Origin: Tetrapyrgos nigripes
Taxonomy: Eukaryota > Basidiomycota > Agaricomycetes > Agaricales > Campanellaceae
Length of the DNA: 64,000 bases
Direction of reading: 5' to 3'
NCBI GenBank assembly: GCA_013368315.1
Contig: JAACJM010000003.1
Location: 310,001-374,000, forward strand
The notes under the pieces were generated by a model. That model was not told the DNA's origin and did no database searches. It worked only from the letters and a program-made list of their open reading frames with translations. Within the stretch, counting starts at the first letter, position 1. Every line of letters starts with the position of its first letter. A program made the position numbers and the translations under genes. This document shows, one piece after another, positions 13,418 through 24,943 of this stretch.

Positions 13418-15637
13418 TCATTCCTCCGCCGCTTGCTTAGTTTCTACTGCGCTTCTAAAATCACCTGCAGTAACTGCCTGCACCGTAGCAGCCACTCCAG
13501 GCGTCGCCCCTGTTGTCCCACTCACCGAATCAGCGATCCCCAATTGACTCTCCTCAGGCGTAGTCGTTGTCCTGGCAGGTGGCTGAACAGTCGCTGAGTC
13601 ACTTGGCTTCAACCATTCGAGAGAAATCTCGACGTCGATAATGGAACTCCCCACTCCGAGAGGAAAGTCTATTTCTTTTCTCGTTAGCAGCATCTTGGTT
13701 GTGGTAGGGGAGCTGGTACCGGTAGTAGAGGTAGATGAAGGGGAAGAGGAAGGAGGCGGTTGAGGCAGGTGGAAAGTTGGTATGAACCAGAGCCAGCCCA
13801 TGAATACCTGATGAAATGTTTCAGAACAAGATTTTTGTTGCAGTTGTCTCAATATCACACCTGGCCCATGTACAACTTTACCCTCACTTCCCGTGCAGCA
13901 TCAAGCACCACGCCATTCTCTTTCGCACTCTGCATAATATCGTACATAGAGTTGTTTTCGGATGGTGGGATATTGTGCTCAAGTTCTTCAGTTTTGTTGA
14001 TATCGCCGGCAGCAGCTTGTTTGAGGTCTTCTTCAATGTTCTTCCATTTCGCAGTTGACAAAGGCTGGAGGCGATATGTAGCGATCTTCTCGTGCTAATA
14101 AACAATACAACGACGTCAGAAAACTTTCGACTGCACATGAGTAAACACATACTGCTTCGTTTTCGCTCTTCACCACCGCGTTTTCGTCCAGTATTCCCAT
14201 CCTCGCAAAGCTCCTGACCATCTTTTGCGAGTCCCACTTCCCCTCTTTAAACATCTCGCTGACAACTTCATTCCCAAAATGTTCTGAGCCAGCCCTCCTC
14301 CTTCCCATGTTTCCCAGTCCATCATTTACACTGTCATCCCTCGTATATCTCTCCCATCTCTCCAGCATCTCCACGAAATCGTCGTCATATCTGGCCAACG
14401 AAACCCAAACCTGAGCATTCCCATTATCCTTCGCCGCTTTACCCATGTTGGCAGCTTCGAGGACGGTATTAGCAGCTTTAATGAGATTCATCCGCATAGA
14501 CGACATCTCTTTCACTCGTAATTTGATTTCCGTCAGGCGGACTTTGGGTCGAAATTGCGTTTCGGAGAGAGGCACGGAGAGGATGGATGAGGATGTATCC
14601 AGAGATGGGACGAGGGATTTAGTGGCCCAGAGATGAGCAGGCGCTTCGTGTGAGAGAAGAAGAGCCCAGTAATAAAGCCACCGTCTTTGGCTGGGATGCT
14701 CACTCCTTGCTTTACCTTCTTGTCAGCAGAGGAAGGAGCTTTCATTCGGCGGGACGTGTGTAAATCGAGAACGGTGTTGAGAGAATCCTTGAACGATCTG
14801 GGAGGCGCGTTGGATGCGGAGGATTTTGGGAGGGCTTGTTTGTCGAAAGAATTCATCGTTGCAGGAGATTCGGCTTGAGGAATGTCTTCCTCTGGCTGAC
14901 GAGGGTCATCAGGGATGGCCTCCAGTTCGGATATGACTGCGTCCTTTTCGTCCTCTGGAACGGCCTTCATGGCTTCTTCAGCGCGGAGTTTTGCCCACTG
15001 TTTGGCGTTGTAGCTCCTTTGCAGTTTTGGAGCACTTGCTTCTGTGTCGAGTGACAAAAGGTATGTGCATGCCATAGTACCTGATCTGCCCTTGCCAGCT
15101 ACGTCATGTAAAATTTCAGCATTGGTACCAAAAGCGTGGATCATACATACCTTTACAGTGCAGGACAGCGACTCTTTCCGGAGAACCGTCCAGCCAGAGA
15201 CGCATTTCTCTGGCGACCAAGGGCATGATTGCCAAAGGAGGAGCACTGCGCATAGGATATTAGTCCACGATAGCATTTCACCTGGCCTTGCGCTCACTGA
15301 TGATCAGGAAAAGGATAGCGACTGACTCGTCCTTCGAAGAAGTCGGCAGGATACGAGTTTTCCCTGATAGGACAGAAATTGAAGACCCAGTAATTCTTTC
15401 CATGTCGGTGGTCTAGAAACTTCTTGGCGTATTCACGGCGATTCCTGTACATGCCTTCAATGCCAGAGGCTGGGTATCCCATAATGATTACTTGGTCGGT
15501 TACATAGACGAGATCTGTAGCATGTTTAGGACAAAAAAGAGGTCGGAAGACACGGACATACCGAGTTCAACTCCAAGGTCCTTGTCTTTGAATCTGGCTT
15601 TGTTCCCAGATACAAGTCGGCGAACGTAATCTGCCAT
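13418..15637 (-). CDS. PTEN: PTEN-type phosphoinositide 3-phosphatase, with an apparent 1-nt frameshift
   Basis: Six exons (15562-15637, 15298-15514, 15151-15245, 14153-15098, 13861-14094, 13418-13807). The start MADYVRRLVSGNKARFKD matches the PTEN lipid-binding N-terminus. The phosphatase domain has YPASGIEGMYRNRR, YWVFNFC, then the P-loop HCKAGKGRSG with catalytic Cys and Arg, split by an intron after HCK. A fungal insertion precedes VSIP-SQRRWLYYW, the segment conserved at the phosphatase/C2 boundary, and KLYMGQVFMGWLWFIP belongs to the C2 domain. Known role: removal of the 3-phosphate of PtdIns(3,4,5)P3 at the plasma membrane. Between VSIP and SQRRW the frame changes near 14692, consistent with one missing base and no plausible intron. 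It may be a sequencing error or a null allele. Divergent from the macro-domain gene. Confidence 0.88.
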
Positions 15638-15792
15638 GGTGGCTCTAACTGAGAGTCTGGAGAAGATGGGAGTTGGTGCTTGACATGCTTGACAGTTGAT
15701 GAAAACATTGACGAGGAAGTGACGTCAACTTGAAGTTCAGGTTAGTCCTCCTCCTCCATGTCTAATTCCGGCCCTGATATTGATATCGAAAC
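15638..15792. promoter_or_regulatory. Divergent promoter, PTEN/macro-domain gene
   Basis: 155 bp between start codons of two oppositely oriented genes. Too short for two fully independent promoters, so shared regulation is likely. Confidence 0.4.
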
Positions 15793-16892
15793 ATGCGCAG
15801 TATGGCCAACGTACAAACTCTTAGACAACTCTTCAAACATCCAAGTCCGAAATACACTCTTGCTTCTATTCCCAAAGAAAAACAAAAGTACCCCGTAAAT
15901 GGCTCGTTACTCGATCGCGTATCGCTCTGGCAGGGAGACATCACCAAACTTCAAGTCGATGCAATTGTCAACGCTGCGAACAAACGATTGCTAGGTCCGT
16001 CTATCTTTGCAATCAGCTCAAGACTTTGTTCTCATCCCACGTTTGCTAACGATCAGGCGGTGGAGGAGGTACTTAGGTGCCGTTGGATTCCATTGTGATG
16101 CTCTACTGACTCGTTTCTCAGTCGATGGTGCCATCCATGCTGCAGCCGGTCGTGGACTACTGGAGGAGTGTAGGTGAAGCATTCGTATCGTCATCCCGAG
16201 TTAAGCAACGCTTCAGGTAGGACACTGAACGGAGCTGAGATTGGAGAGTCGAAGATTACAAAAGGATACAACTTACCTGCGTAAATCCTTCCTCTTGTCC
16301 TTCCATGACAAGTGACTCTGACCTTCTGTCCACGCAGGAAGCACGTTATTCACACTGTCGGACCCATCTATTCATACTCGTCCCCTGAAGATGTCGAGCT
16401 GAAAGCAAAACAACTTACGTCCTGTTATCGTACAAGTTTGGAACTTGCAGTCAAACGCAATCTCAAGCAGATTGTGAGTTTCCGTCTTACTAGTGGTATT
16501 TGTTCCTCATTTCGTTGATTTTGCTTGATAGGCCTTCTGCTCGATATCAACAGGCATCTATGGTTACCCAATAGAAGACGCGACGGACATTGCTTTGGAT
16601 ACTGTGCGCAACTTTTGCGAATCTGACACCTCGGTGAGTGCATGGTTGCAATACTTCTACAATCATGCTGATACTTTTCCTGTTTTGCAGCTCGAGCAGG
16701 TCATATTCGTTGTATGGAGTGACAAGGATAAACACGTCTATGAGTGAGCTTGAAACAAAATCTCACAAACATTGAGCTAATCCTGCCCTCGACAGAGCTC
16801 TCATACCCGAATATTTCCCTCCAGACACAGAATATCCCTCGGAAAGTGACAGCAAAGTCGAGGCAAGTGACAGTAAAGTCAAGGACGGTTGA
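15793..16892 (+). CDS. Macro-domain (ADP-ribose-binding) protein, MACROD-like
   Basis: Eight exons (15793-15994, 16057-16068, 16122-16169, 16217-16280, 16338-16473, 16532-16633, 16691-16743, 16796-16892) encode 237 aa. The macro-domain signature is complete: [46 protein letters not shown], then AFCSISTGIYGYP for the second ADP-ribose loop and a C-terminal VIFVVWSDKDKHVYE strand. Known family activity: hydrolysis of mono-ADP-ribose from proteins or of O-acetyl-ADP-ribose. Exon 2 is a 12 nt microexon that supplies part of the glycine loop. The acidic Ser/Lys-rich tail is short, with an imperfect repeat (ESDSKVEASDSKV). The substrate in this organism is not known. Confidence 0.9.
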
Positions 16893-17090
16893 AGCAAAGC
16901 CAAGGAAACAGACTCAAGGAATCCACTACACAAAGGATATGGAACGATTTTTTTGAAGTGAAATTAACTCTCAAATATATATGTACCATTGTAACTGCTA
17001 ACTACCATTTCCCAATCCAAGTTTTACAACTACGGTCCACTACAAGTGAGTTGCAACAAAGTCAATGAACAATGTCCTTGCTCTAGAAAT

Positions 17091-18916
17091 CTATGCCTTC
17101 CCACCAATCCTCCTTCCCTGCACGAACACATCGGAGATATTCCTGTCATCCCCACAGAACAAAAACCTCTGCAACATTCCTCTCAAGGCATCTTGGCCTG
17201 TAAGATCATGTGTGTCCGCTTTGAAATCCCACATCGCAGGATTCCCAGCCGTATCCCTCACATCCACGATAATCGCATCAAAACTCTTTCCTGGAACAAA
17301 GGAGCCTACTTGATCGGACAACATACACACTTCTGCACCTCCGAGTGTTGCTAGATAGAGCAACGTAGCAATGGACAGTTGTGTATCAGCAAACTTGCAA
17401 TGTCCAAGTGCATTCCCGTTTTCAAGGTGATGATCGTGGTTGTTTCTTCCTCTATTCTGCATAGCTACAACCTTGGATGCAATACTAGCATTTCGGATAC
17501 AGCTCAATATTGAAGGTGAAAAACCACCGGAGACGTCTGTTCCTAATCCCACCTGGAAGTTGCAACGACACCAACCGAGTCAGTTGGGACTTCGAGGGAG
17601 AAGCAGAATACACAAACCTTAATCCCTTTATCCAGATACTGCCCAATGGGAGCTACACCGCTGTTCAAGTTAAAATTACTTGTAGGGCAATGGCTGATTC
17701 CAGACTTCCTCTCCGCAATCAACTCAATCTCGTCTTTATTCAAATGGACCGCATGGGCGAGAACTGTGTTGTCCCTTAGAAGCCCAAAATGATCATACAC
17801 CGCTGCGTAGGATTCTTGATCTGGGAAGAGCGACTTTGTGAACTCGATTTCTGCAAGGTTTTCAGATATATGAGTTTGGATGTGTAGAGAGGGATCTGAA
17901 GCTGCTAGCTCTCCTAATGAAGATAAAAGTGGGGAGGTGCATGTGATAGCAAATCTTGGTGTCAGGATCGGTTTGACGAGCGAGATACCGGAAGGACTTG
18001 GTGGGAAGGACTGGATGTGGGATATGAGAGCCTTAGTGTCATTTATGGAAGATTGCCAGGAGGGTTCAATATAGTAGTCTTCGCTATTCCTGTCCATATT
18101 GCATTTCTAGAGCGGGAAGATGGTAAGGAGGGGCAAATCATTGTACCAAGTGATAGAGAATACGTACTCCAACAAATGCCCGTTGACCTAGAGATTAGAA
18201 GGTTGGTTAAGTCATGTTTACGAAAAGATCCAGTAAGAAGATAAATGAGGAGGTATGTACATACCTAACGAATACACAATGTTCGCTAGTTCCTTGGTGG
18301 CGTCGAGATGGAGTGTCCCATAATAGCAGCAGGTCGTGGTCTGTACAGCAATGCGGGGTTAGCTGAGGACAGCGATCAAAGCGTGGACATGACATGACGT
18401 ACACCTTGATTGATAATACGGTGCACTACAGATTGATACGTTCTTCGCGCAAACTCTGTGTCTCGGAACTTGGCTTCCATAGGAAAGGTAAGGTTCTTGA
18501 GCCATTCGAGGAGTTCGTATTGCTGTCCACTGGGAGTTCGTCAGTCGGCGTACTTTGCATACAGGGACATAATCTCGTACCTCCCAAGATTCGGAACTTG
18601 AGGGGCGTGCTTTAAACGGTGTCAGTACGAGTTCCGGTTTCCTCCAAGACCGATGACCATGACCACATACTGTGTGGGTGTCCACGAATCCAGGCATCAA
18701 AAATTGTCCATCCTTCAGCTCAACAACTTCTGCATCCGGGCATCCTTGTTCTAGTAGCGTAGCTTGAACCATCGAGTCTGGCACGTCACGAACAACCCAT
18801 TCTATATTGCCATGCGGATTAACGGCGAGAAGGCAGTGGAGGATTGCGTGGTAAGAAGTAAGGGTTTCTGGGTTGACCAAGGAGCCGTAGTAGATAGTGA
18901 AGTTGGTCGAGGACAT
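17091..18916 (-). CDS. GDA: Guanine deaminase
   Basis: Seven exons (18671-18916, 18581-18609, 18403-18529, 18265-18340, 18168-18187, 17618-18106, 17091-17552) give 482 aa, the usual length. Start is the ATG of MSSTNFTIYYGSLVNPETL; the upstream in-frame codon is TTG. The amidohydrolase fold is shown by LMPGFVDTHTHAPQVPNLG (metal-binding HxH, made by the exon 1/2 join), the TTTCCYYGTLH block, HIQTHISEN, VLAHAVHL and the metal-site LGTDVSGGFSPS. Reaction: guanine to xanthine plus ammonia, in purine salvage and catabolism, cytosolic. One short exon is 20 nt. A TATAAAT string lies about 30-40 nt upstream of the start on this strand. Confidence 0.92.
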
Positions 18917-21900
18917 GGTAGAAAGGATCAAGTATGACTGAACTGATAATTTATACTAGCGAAACGAAAAACGTGTAGCGCATGGAATTTGTCGACATGA
19001 TAAGAAAAGGGGTTAAGCGCGCTTTAGTCGGCGCGATAACCGGTGCTTCCAAAGCAGCGTTCATAGACGTCTGGACGTTTGGGCGTCGCAGCTAGTCAAG
19101 TACGAGAGACCAATGAGATGTCTCAAGATCTAGTTAGTTATGTACCACATCGGTAAAAGCATTTATTTGAAATCGAAATTCTTGCGACTAATCAGTCAGC
19201 TGGAGTCGCGTATAAAGCTTCTAAACATCCTTTCAGACCGGGGACAGCACCATACGCTAACACACTAAATTGATACAAAATCTGTTTTACTGCCGATGTC
19301 TAAAATGCAATGTGTCGCAGTGCGCAAAAAGGAATTACCGACGGATATTGTAGCAGGCCGGAGAAGTCGATAAGCTGGGTCCAGTAAAGTGACCGTGGCT
19401 ACTCTTCTCATGAACCTAACGGTAAAACAAGAAAAAAACCTATACCGCCTTGACGGTTTCTCCCTTGCTGTCACTTCGATTTCCCTTCGCTTAGACTTCA
19501 CTAGCTTCACTAGCCACTGCCAAGACCCAGACTTGAATCATTCTCAGGTAGCAGGTGTACGTCAGCCTGATGTCGAGCTAAGTACTTAATACGAACTCGT
19601 CGAGCTCACTGAATGATAATAAGTCTCCCTCTTACTCTTCACCTTCACAAGAATCCACTCTTCTGAACCACGAATCACCTTTCACGACACAACTTGGGAG
19701 TCCCCTGACCTTAAACTGGACAGGAATCCAACGGGGATCGGCGAAACAAAGACCAGACAAGAGTGATTTGAAGAGTGGCCACAAAGCTGCCAGAATGGCG
19801 CAGACAGAACTCAGTATTCGCCGCTGTCAGCCCAAAGCAAAATTAACAATTATATCCCGAGGCAATTTCGGAGACTTTTAGTGATCTGGACGTTCAAAAA
19901 AGTTTAATGGACGACTGCCATACAGAGCCTCTTTAGGCAGAAGCAGAGAAGTCAATTTGCGCGTACCAGTCACTACTGTGAGAAGTTTGTTTTCCACGTG
20001 ACCGCGCGAGATAGGAGGTCAGAATTTTTTCAAAAGCCGTTAGTTTCTTCTCTCACTCCTAATTCCACCTCGTTGTCTAGGCTTCTTTTCTTCGGTGCTC
20101 TGGAATTAAAAGGCCTTCAAATCCTGCAATGCCCAGTATTCGGAATACACATCCATCTTCTTAGCCTATGCCTCAACAGCCTCAACTCCAATCTCTGTGT
20201 CGAAAAGTTGTTCGCTGGCATGCTCACTTGTCTCCATGACGAGCCCGAAGGGCTCGTAGCACTTTTGGAGTCTGGACTCGTTGCTTCTCAGATTTGTCGC
20301 AGATCAATGATCATGGTTATGTACATATGTACATCTGTACGTCATGGCGTCCGCAATTACTGCACTTCGCGTTACCGTCGCTCCAGCGATTCTAACATTT
20401 GCTCAAGCCGAAACCACAAATCAAACTTCAATAATTCAAGAACATGAAATGAAATTTGAAAAACCTCCGTATTAACATCAACGTGATTCTAACCTAGCTT
20501 CCTAGCGCATCCGTACTTTATTCGTATCCGCAAGTTGAGCTGCAAGACGATTGTGAAGCCTCTTACCATGACAATATGATGACAGTGGCGGCAGTGGCGG
20601 CCGGTGGATATGTTATAACATTAGAATGTGCATCATTTCGCGCCTTGCCATATCTTCTGTCCTCTTGCATTGCGGGTGTTTCTCTGCGTACCTGGCTAGC
20701 TGGCATATATCGCATCTGGTGTATACGACCCTGAATGGAGCAGATGTGTCGGGCGATGAGGTCATCGGCCAGCTCTGACACTCTAACAGTAACTGGACAA
20801 TTGCCCAAAAATTGCCCTGGCGCTCTTGGACGACGTTCTTGATTGGTATCAGGCTCTTGTCGATTTACAGATTCCTATGGCCACTGGTACTTAGACATCG
20901 TTCTCGCTGCAGCGTTTATAACTTGTAAGAAAAGCTAGCAACTATCTCTCGTAGTTGACAGCACAGCACAGGATCTTCAAGTGGGTCTTTTACATTTCTC
21001 TTGACACTAAATATGTATCTTCTCACATGCTGCCAGGAATTATTAGGCTACAAGTTGGCGCGCGGTGCCACGCATTGAGAAGCTTTCCCTCGGGTCCACA
21101 AAGTCCGTTCAATAGGGCGGTCTCTCCTCCCTCTAATAAGATTCTTCCTCGACGGCAGCACGAGCTTTCATGGACTGGAAAGCTGAACTGGACCGCTGTT
21201 TTAAACGGAGCAAACGGAAGGAGCATAGTTCGGCCGAATACGAACCCTTCTTGGACGCGAGCCTACCCTTGTAGAGTAAAATCCGTCCTTGGCCAGATAT
21301 CATCTTTTCTGAATTATTCTTGACGTGGCCCCAGATGCTTTACACTGATAGATGCCAGCATACATCCGATGAATTGGCAGCCCTCAAAGCTCCTCAATAT
21401 CAAGACGCTGTGCTTTCCGTAAAGGCCGTAAAACTTGGCTGATACTTATCTGGTGAACTCTTTGCCTCTCCATCCTTGGGCCACAACAATCTACCCTCTG
21501 AAATTGCCTGGAACTTCTGCGCACGAGCGAAGAAGCTGGAATATATGTAGAAGTTTCTCAATTTAATGTCTCTCTGCCGACGGAAGTTTTTTCTCTGCTT
21601 CTTGATCTTCATGCATGCCCGACAAGGAACTGAACAGATATTGTTCTCGGCTGATGGTGCCGCAAACTGCGACTTCTCCCGTTTCTCTTGCAAAACTGGA
21701 TTTGTGGTGTTGCCTTTACGACGTAGTACCGTTGCGATTGAAGGGCAGTTCTCCCGGATGAATCCAGGCCTTTGATCCTCGACTGTGCACTCTACTTTAT
21801 TTCCCCGCAGAAATATTTGCTGATACCACATGAAAAAAAAACTGCGAGTGCAGTGCTTAAGCGAATTGCAAGCGATCTCATCATTTACCTGAAAATAAAA

Positions 21901-22245
21901 AATGAAGTTATTTTGCGGGGACTTACCATGTGGGCGAGACAAGAGATGACAAGGAGATGCATCAATCGGCGATTCTCTCTGTGCGAAAGTACTAGTGGAT
22001 GGGGTCTTTATCACTTCCGTTTTGGTGTCGTGCGACCGATGTTGAGATATTGGTGCTTTCTAGTCTCTGTTGTAGGACCATCTCAGAATGATTGCCGGTG
22101 ACAGTTCTCGCTTGAAAATTAATCTACGATTAACCTGGGGCTACATGTAGAGCGTCAGTCAAAGAGCAGTGGATACTCTAATAACGATTAATCGAGCTTC
22201 TGTGAGTAAGGAGTAGCACGTCTAGGCCGCCTTTCGTGCGCGATC
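18917..22245. other. Gene-poor region, 3.3 kb
   Basis: No gene could be supported. Open frames up to about 200 codons exist on the minus strand (21400-22014) but lack recognisable motifs or plausible splice partners. CpG is not depleted, so this does not look like old methylated repeat. A hairpin with 8 bp perfect arms and a GAA loop sits at 20239-20257. The guanine deaminase promoter must occupy the left end. It could hold a non-coding RNA or regulatory sequence, but nothing in it is diagnostic. Confidence 0.5.
20239..20257. repeat. Short perfect inverted repeat (hairpin)
   Basis: ACGAGCCC-GAA-GGGCTCGT: eight base pairs closed by a three-base loop, GC-rich within AT-rich surroundings. Not followed by a T-run and not beside a gene end, so no terminator role is claimed. 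Confidence 0.5.
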
Positions 22246-22533
22246 ATGGCTCTCCTAATCAAGCTGAAGAACGAAGAATTGAAGATTCTCGGAGTAGGCG
22301 GCGTTTCTAAGCACCAATTAAACCGAAACAGCTTAAAGGCACTTGTAAATTTTGATGCAAGGTACTTGGACATGACCCGCAAGTGCGGGTTACTAGTGAA
22401 CGACAGGCGTGATGTTGGAAAGAGGAATTGGGAACAAGAGCTCGCGTGCATTGTGAACAAGAATAATGTACCGGTAATCGATGAGCCTGATGGAAGAGGT
22501 GGAACGCGTCGGCACTGGTTCATTAGTCATTAA
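22246..22533 (+). CDS. Possible small single-exon gene, 95 aa, unknown
   Basis: Intronless frame starting MALLIKLKNEELKILGVGGV and ending RRHWFISH, with a fair start context (gatcATGG). It has a basic, mixed alpha/beta-like composition with no membrane segment or signal peptide. I do not recognise it. In favour: length, start context and ordinary residue use in a region otherwise poor in frames. Against: isolation and lack of any known motif. It could be chance. Confidence 0.25.
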   Translation: MALLIKLKNEELKILGVGGVSKHQLNRNSLKALVNFDARYLDMTRKCGLLVNDRRDVGKRNWEQELACIVNKNNVPVIDEPDGRGGTRRHWFISH

Positions 22534-22853
22534 AGGACGCGTCTTTACGCGTCATTACGTGTAAGCCAGAGACTGCAGGAAACAATTGACTCGGAAGGAG
22601 ACTGGAAGAAACTACTCGGAAGGACTGGAGGATACTAATCGGAAGGAAGACACTTAAAAGAAAGACAGAATGAAGCCGGACGGGGAGTCCGGAAGAAAAA
22701 GAAAGGCAGGCACAAGAGGAGTTGTCGTCAGGGTCCACCATTTTTACCCTTTCACATATCACATCTGGGTATCGCTGATATAAAACAGTAAACCTTTTTT
22801 GCTCGTTCTCACCGCGCCTCCACGGCTGCTCTTCTCTAGTCCTCGTCCGGAAA
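22534..22853. other. Upstream region of the 22854 gene, 320 bp
   Basis: Contains GA-rich tracts (22580-22720) and a TATA-like element at 22779-22785, then a pyrimidine-rich leader before the ATG. No ORF. Near 22535-22560 ACGCGTC/ACGCGTCA strings recur. Confidence 0.45.
22779..22785 (+). promoter_or_regulatory. TATA-box-like element
   Basis: TATAAAA located 69 nt upstream of the start codon at 22854 (75 nt from first base to ATG), a usual fungal spacing. Followed by a CT-rich stretch. Position and sequence are the only support. Confidence 0.5.
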
Positions 22854-23575
22854 ATGCCTTCACTTCGTCGTACCGTCTCGTCTCCTGCCGTCCGTTCTTC
22901 GCCCTATCCCTCAACAGCCCCTTCAAATGGCGCCCTTAGGGCTGGGCATGGGCACAGACGTTCTTCCGGTTCCGACATTGTAAGCAGAAGGGTCCTGGCC
23001 GATATCACCTGGTGGACCATCATGGATGGCCAGCGTGATCTGGAGGCAGAGCAGGAGTTGGAGGATGCAAACGACCCTCCTCGGAATGAGGGGCTGGTCG
23101 GTGGCGTAGGTTTCACGTCGCCGTCCGAAGCCGGCGGCCCCGAGACACTCGCCTGGTCGTCATTCCTTTCTACCATGTCAGAGGTCAGTACATGTCTTGT
23201 GCTTGCTTGCCCTGTTCTAACCGCGTCTTGCTCTACAAGGACATCCCTCTGCACCATCTCTCCGCCGTACCCCGTACTCCTCCCCGTCGGGGCCATTCCC
23301 TCGAATCCTCGACTTCCTCGCTCGAGTCTACCCCGGAGGCCCCCGCTGAAGGTCCTCTTAAAGGCATCAGACTCGGCATCGAATATCTCGACATCATTTC
23401 CGAAGGTCTCCCCCTCTCTCGTGTTTCGAGGAACACCCACACTGAAAACTCTCGTTCGCTTAACGCAACACAACGCCGGTCGCTCGTGGATCTGTTCTCT
23501 GCTCCGCCTAGCGCCGACTATGCCGACTACGTGGTTTCTCCCCATTCATCCCACTCGCCTCATTTCTGCAACTAG
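22854..23575 (+). CDS. Conserved Agaricomycete protein of unknown function
   Basis: Two exons (22854-23183, 23240-23575) give 221 aa. The start PSLRRTVSSPAVRSSPYP, the central RRVLADITWWTIMDGQRD, and the end YADYVVSPHSS look like a recurring small mushroom protein family (arginine/serine-rich head, VLADI.WW core). That recollection is from pattern memory and is not verified. The protein is hydrophilic and mostly disordered, Ser/Pro/Arg-rich, without signal peptide or membrane span. A run of Ser/Glu (SLESSTSSLESTPEAPAEG) may be a phosphorylation-rich linker. Strong pyrimidine-rich leader and long 3' region suggest a well-expressed gene. No function can be assigned. Confidence 0.65.
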
Positions 23576-24943
23576 AAGAGCCTTACCAATCCTGCGACGT
23601 TGTTTAAAAAAATGCCAGACCAGGCTTCCACGTCAAAAAGTTCCAAAACCTTGTCTCTTTCACATCTTCACCTTCTCTTCTCATTGCATCCGTCCAATCC
23701 ATCCACTTGTACTTTCACATCATCTGCACTCGTCCACATTTCACACTCACATTTATCATCTCGCTCATCTACACTCACCTTCATCTTTGGCATCGTTGCA
23801 CGAGTTTTCAATTTATCTCAGCATACTTGGGGAAATTACTACTTACTACTCTTCATTAACTTCAAAAACACGGGACTAGACGTACCACCTCGGGGGTCCG
23901 CAATAGCCCTTTTCTTTATTCTTGAATTATTGTTCATATTACGCCTTTTTTTTTTTTTTTTTTACGACTTTACGCTTCATTGGACATACTTGTTTCCACC
24001 TTCATCTCAAGCACGTCGCAGCTGATTTTTTACGATGTTTAACCTATCTACGCACTTCATTTATGTATTTCTTGACGTTCATATTACTTCCCTACGTAGT
24101 GACAAGTAGCATATTCCCCCTTTTCTTATCTTGTCTCATCAATGTAACAACTAGACATGCATTTCATCCTCCTTTACTCTTACTTACAATTGTGTTGTTC
24201 TCGTCCTCGCAAAATTGTTCTCGACCTGTTTTCGCGCTCACGAATTGTCACGATAGTGTTTCTGTCATGTTATCATGTTGTTGTACTCACGAATATAACG
24301 GTTTGCCAATTGGCCTGGTCTGCAATGTCACTACGAGGGAGACTGAAGTTCTGATCCGCAATGATACTGCTATATATATATACACGAAAATGCTAGGAAG
24401 CGACGTAGGACATGACGTCTATCGAATGGGTACATCGTTGGCCAGACCCTACTCCGATTTTGTCGTGTGGTGACTCGTGAGCACAAGGAAAGGAAGATCT
24501 CCATTTCCAAGATTTCAAGGACCCACTCACCTCCATTGCACCCAGTCGTTCCTATCATCATGTGAGGAAGAACCGACGCCCAGCTTATGTATCTCATTTG
24601 AATCTGTGTGCCCATGCCGCGATGGTACGGATGTCAAGAACGAAGAACTGATCGGCGGGTTTGACTGAAGGACAGGTGAACAATATAGGCATCTATCTGC
24701 TTGGAGTTTTGCGAGGTTCCAGGCAAGAAGAGCAAGGCTAGGTGAAGGATGTGGTGAAATTGTGAGCTTTGCATCGGAAGGGCTCGACGATGCACGGATT
24801 GTTCAAGATGATAGGATGCAAACGACCAATATCGTGCTGGAATAGGTCGAATAACGGTCTGCATAGGTAGGTTTCGCTAGCGTGCTGTCTCGTCGTGGGT
24901 CATAATTCATAATGTCCAGAGACATGGGCTGAGATGGACGTGA
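23576..24943. other. Pyrimidine-rich non-coding stretch, 1.37 kb
   Basis: The plus strand is markedly C/T-rich from 23640 to about 24350, including an uninterrupted T-run of about 19 at 23945-23965. No supported ORF. It may be the long 3' UTR of the gene ending at 23575 or a separate non-coding transcript. The right end (24480-24943) is the 3' flank of CEG1. Confidence 0.45.

Noticed and set aside
20239..20257. Hairpin considered as a transcription terminator
   Set aside because: No T-run and no gene end nearby; eukaryotic genes do not use this type of terminator.
21400..22014. 204-codon minus-strand frame with CRAC and a basic RQRD segment, briefly considered as a zinc-finger or DNA-binding gene
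   Set aside because: Cysteine spacing fits no known finger, composition is erratic and no splice partners are seen; probably chance.
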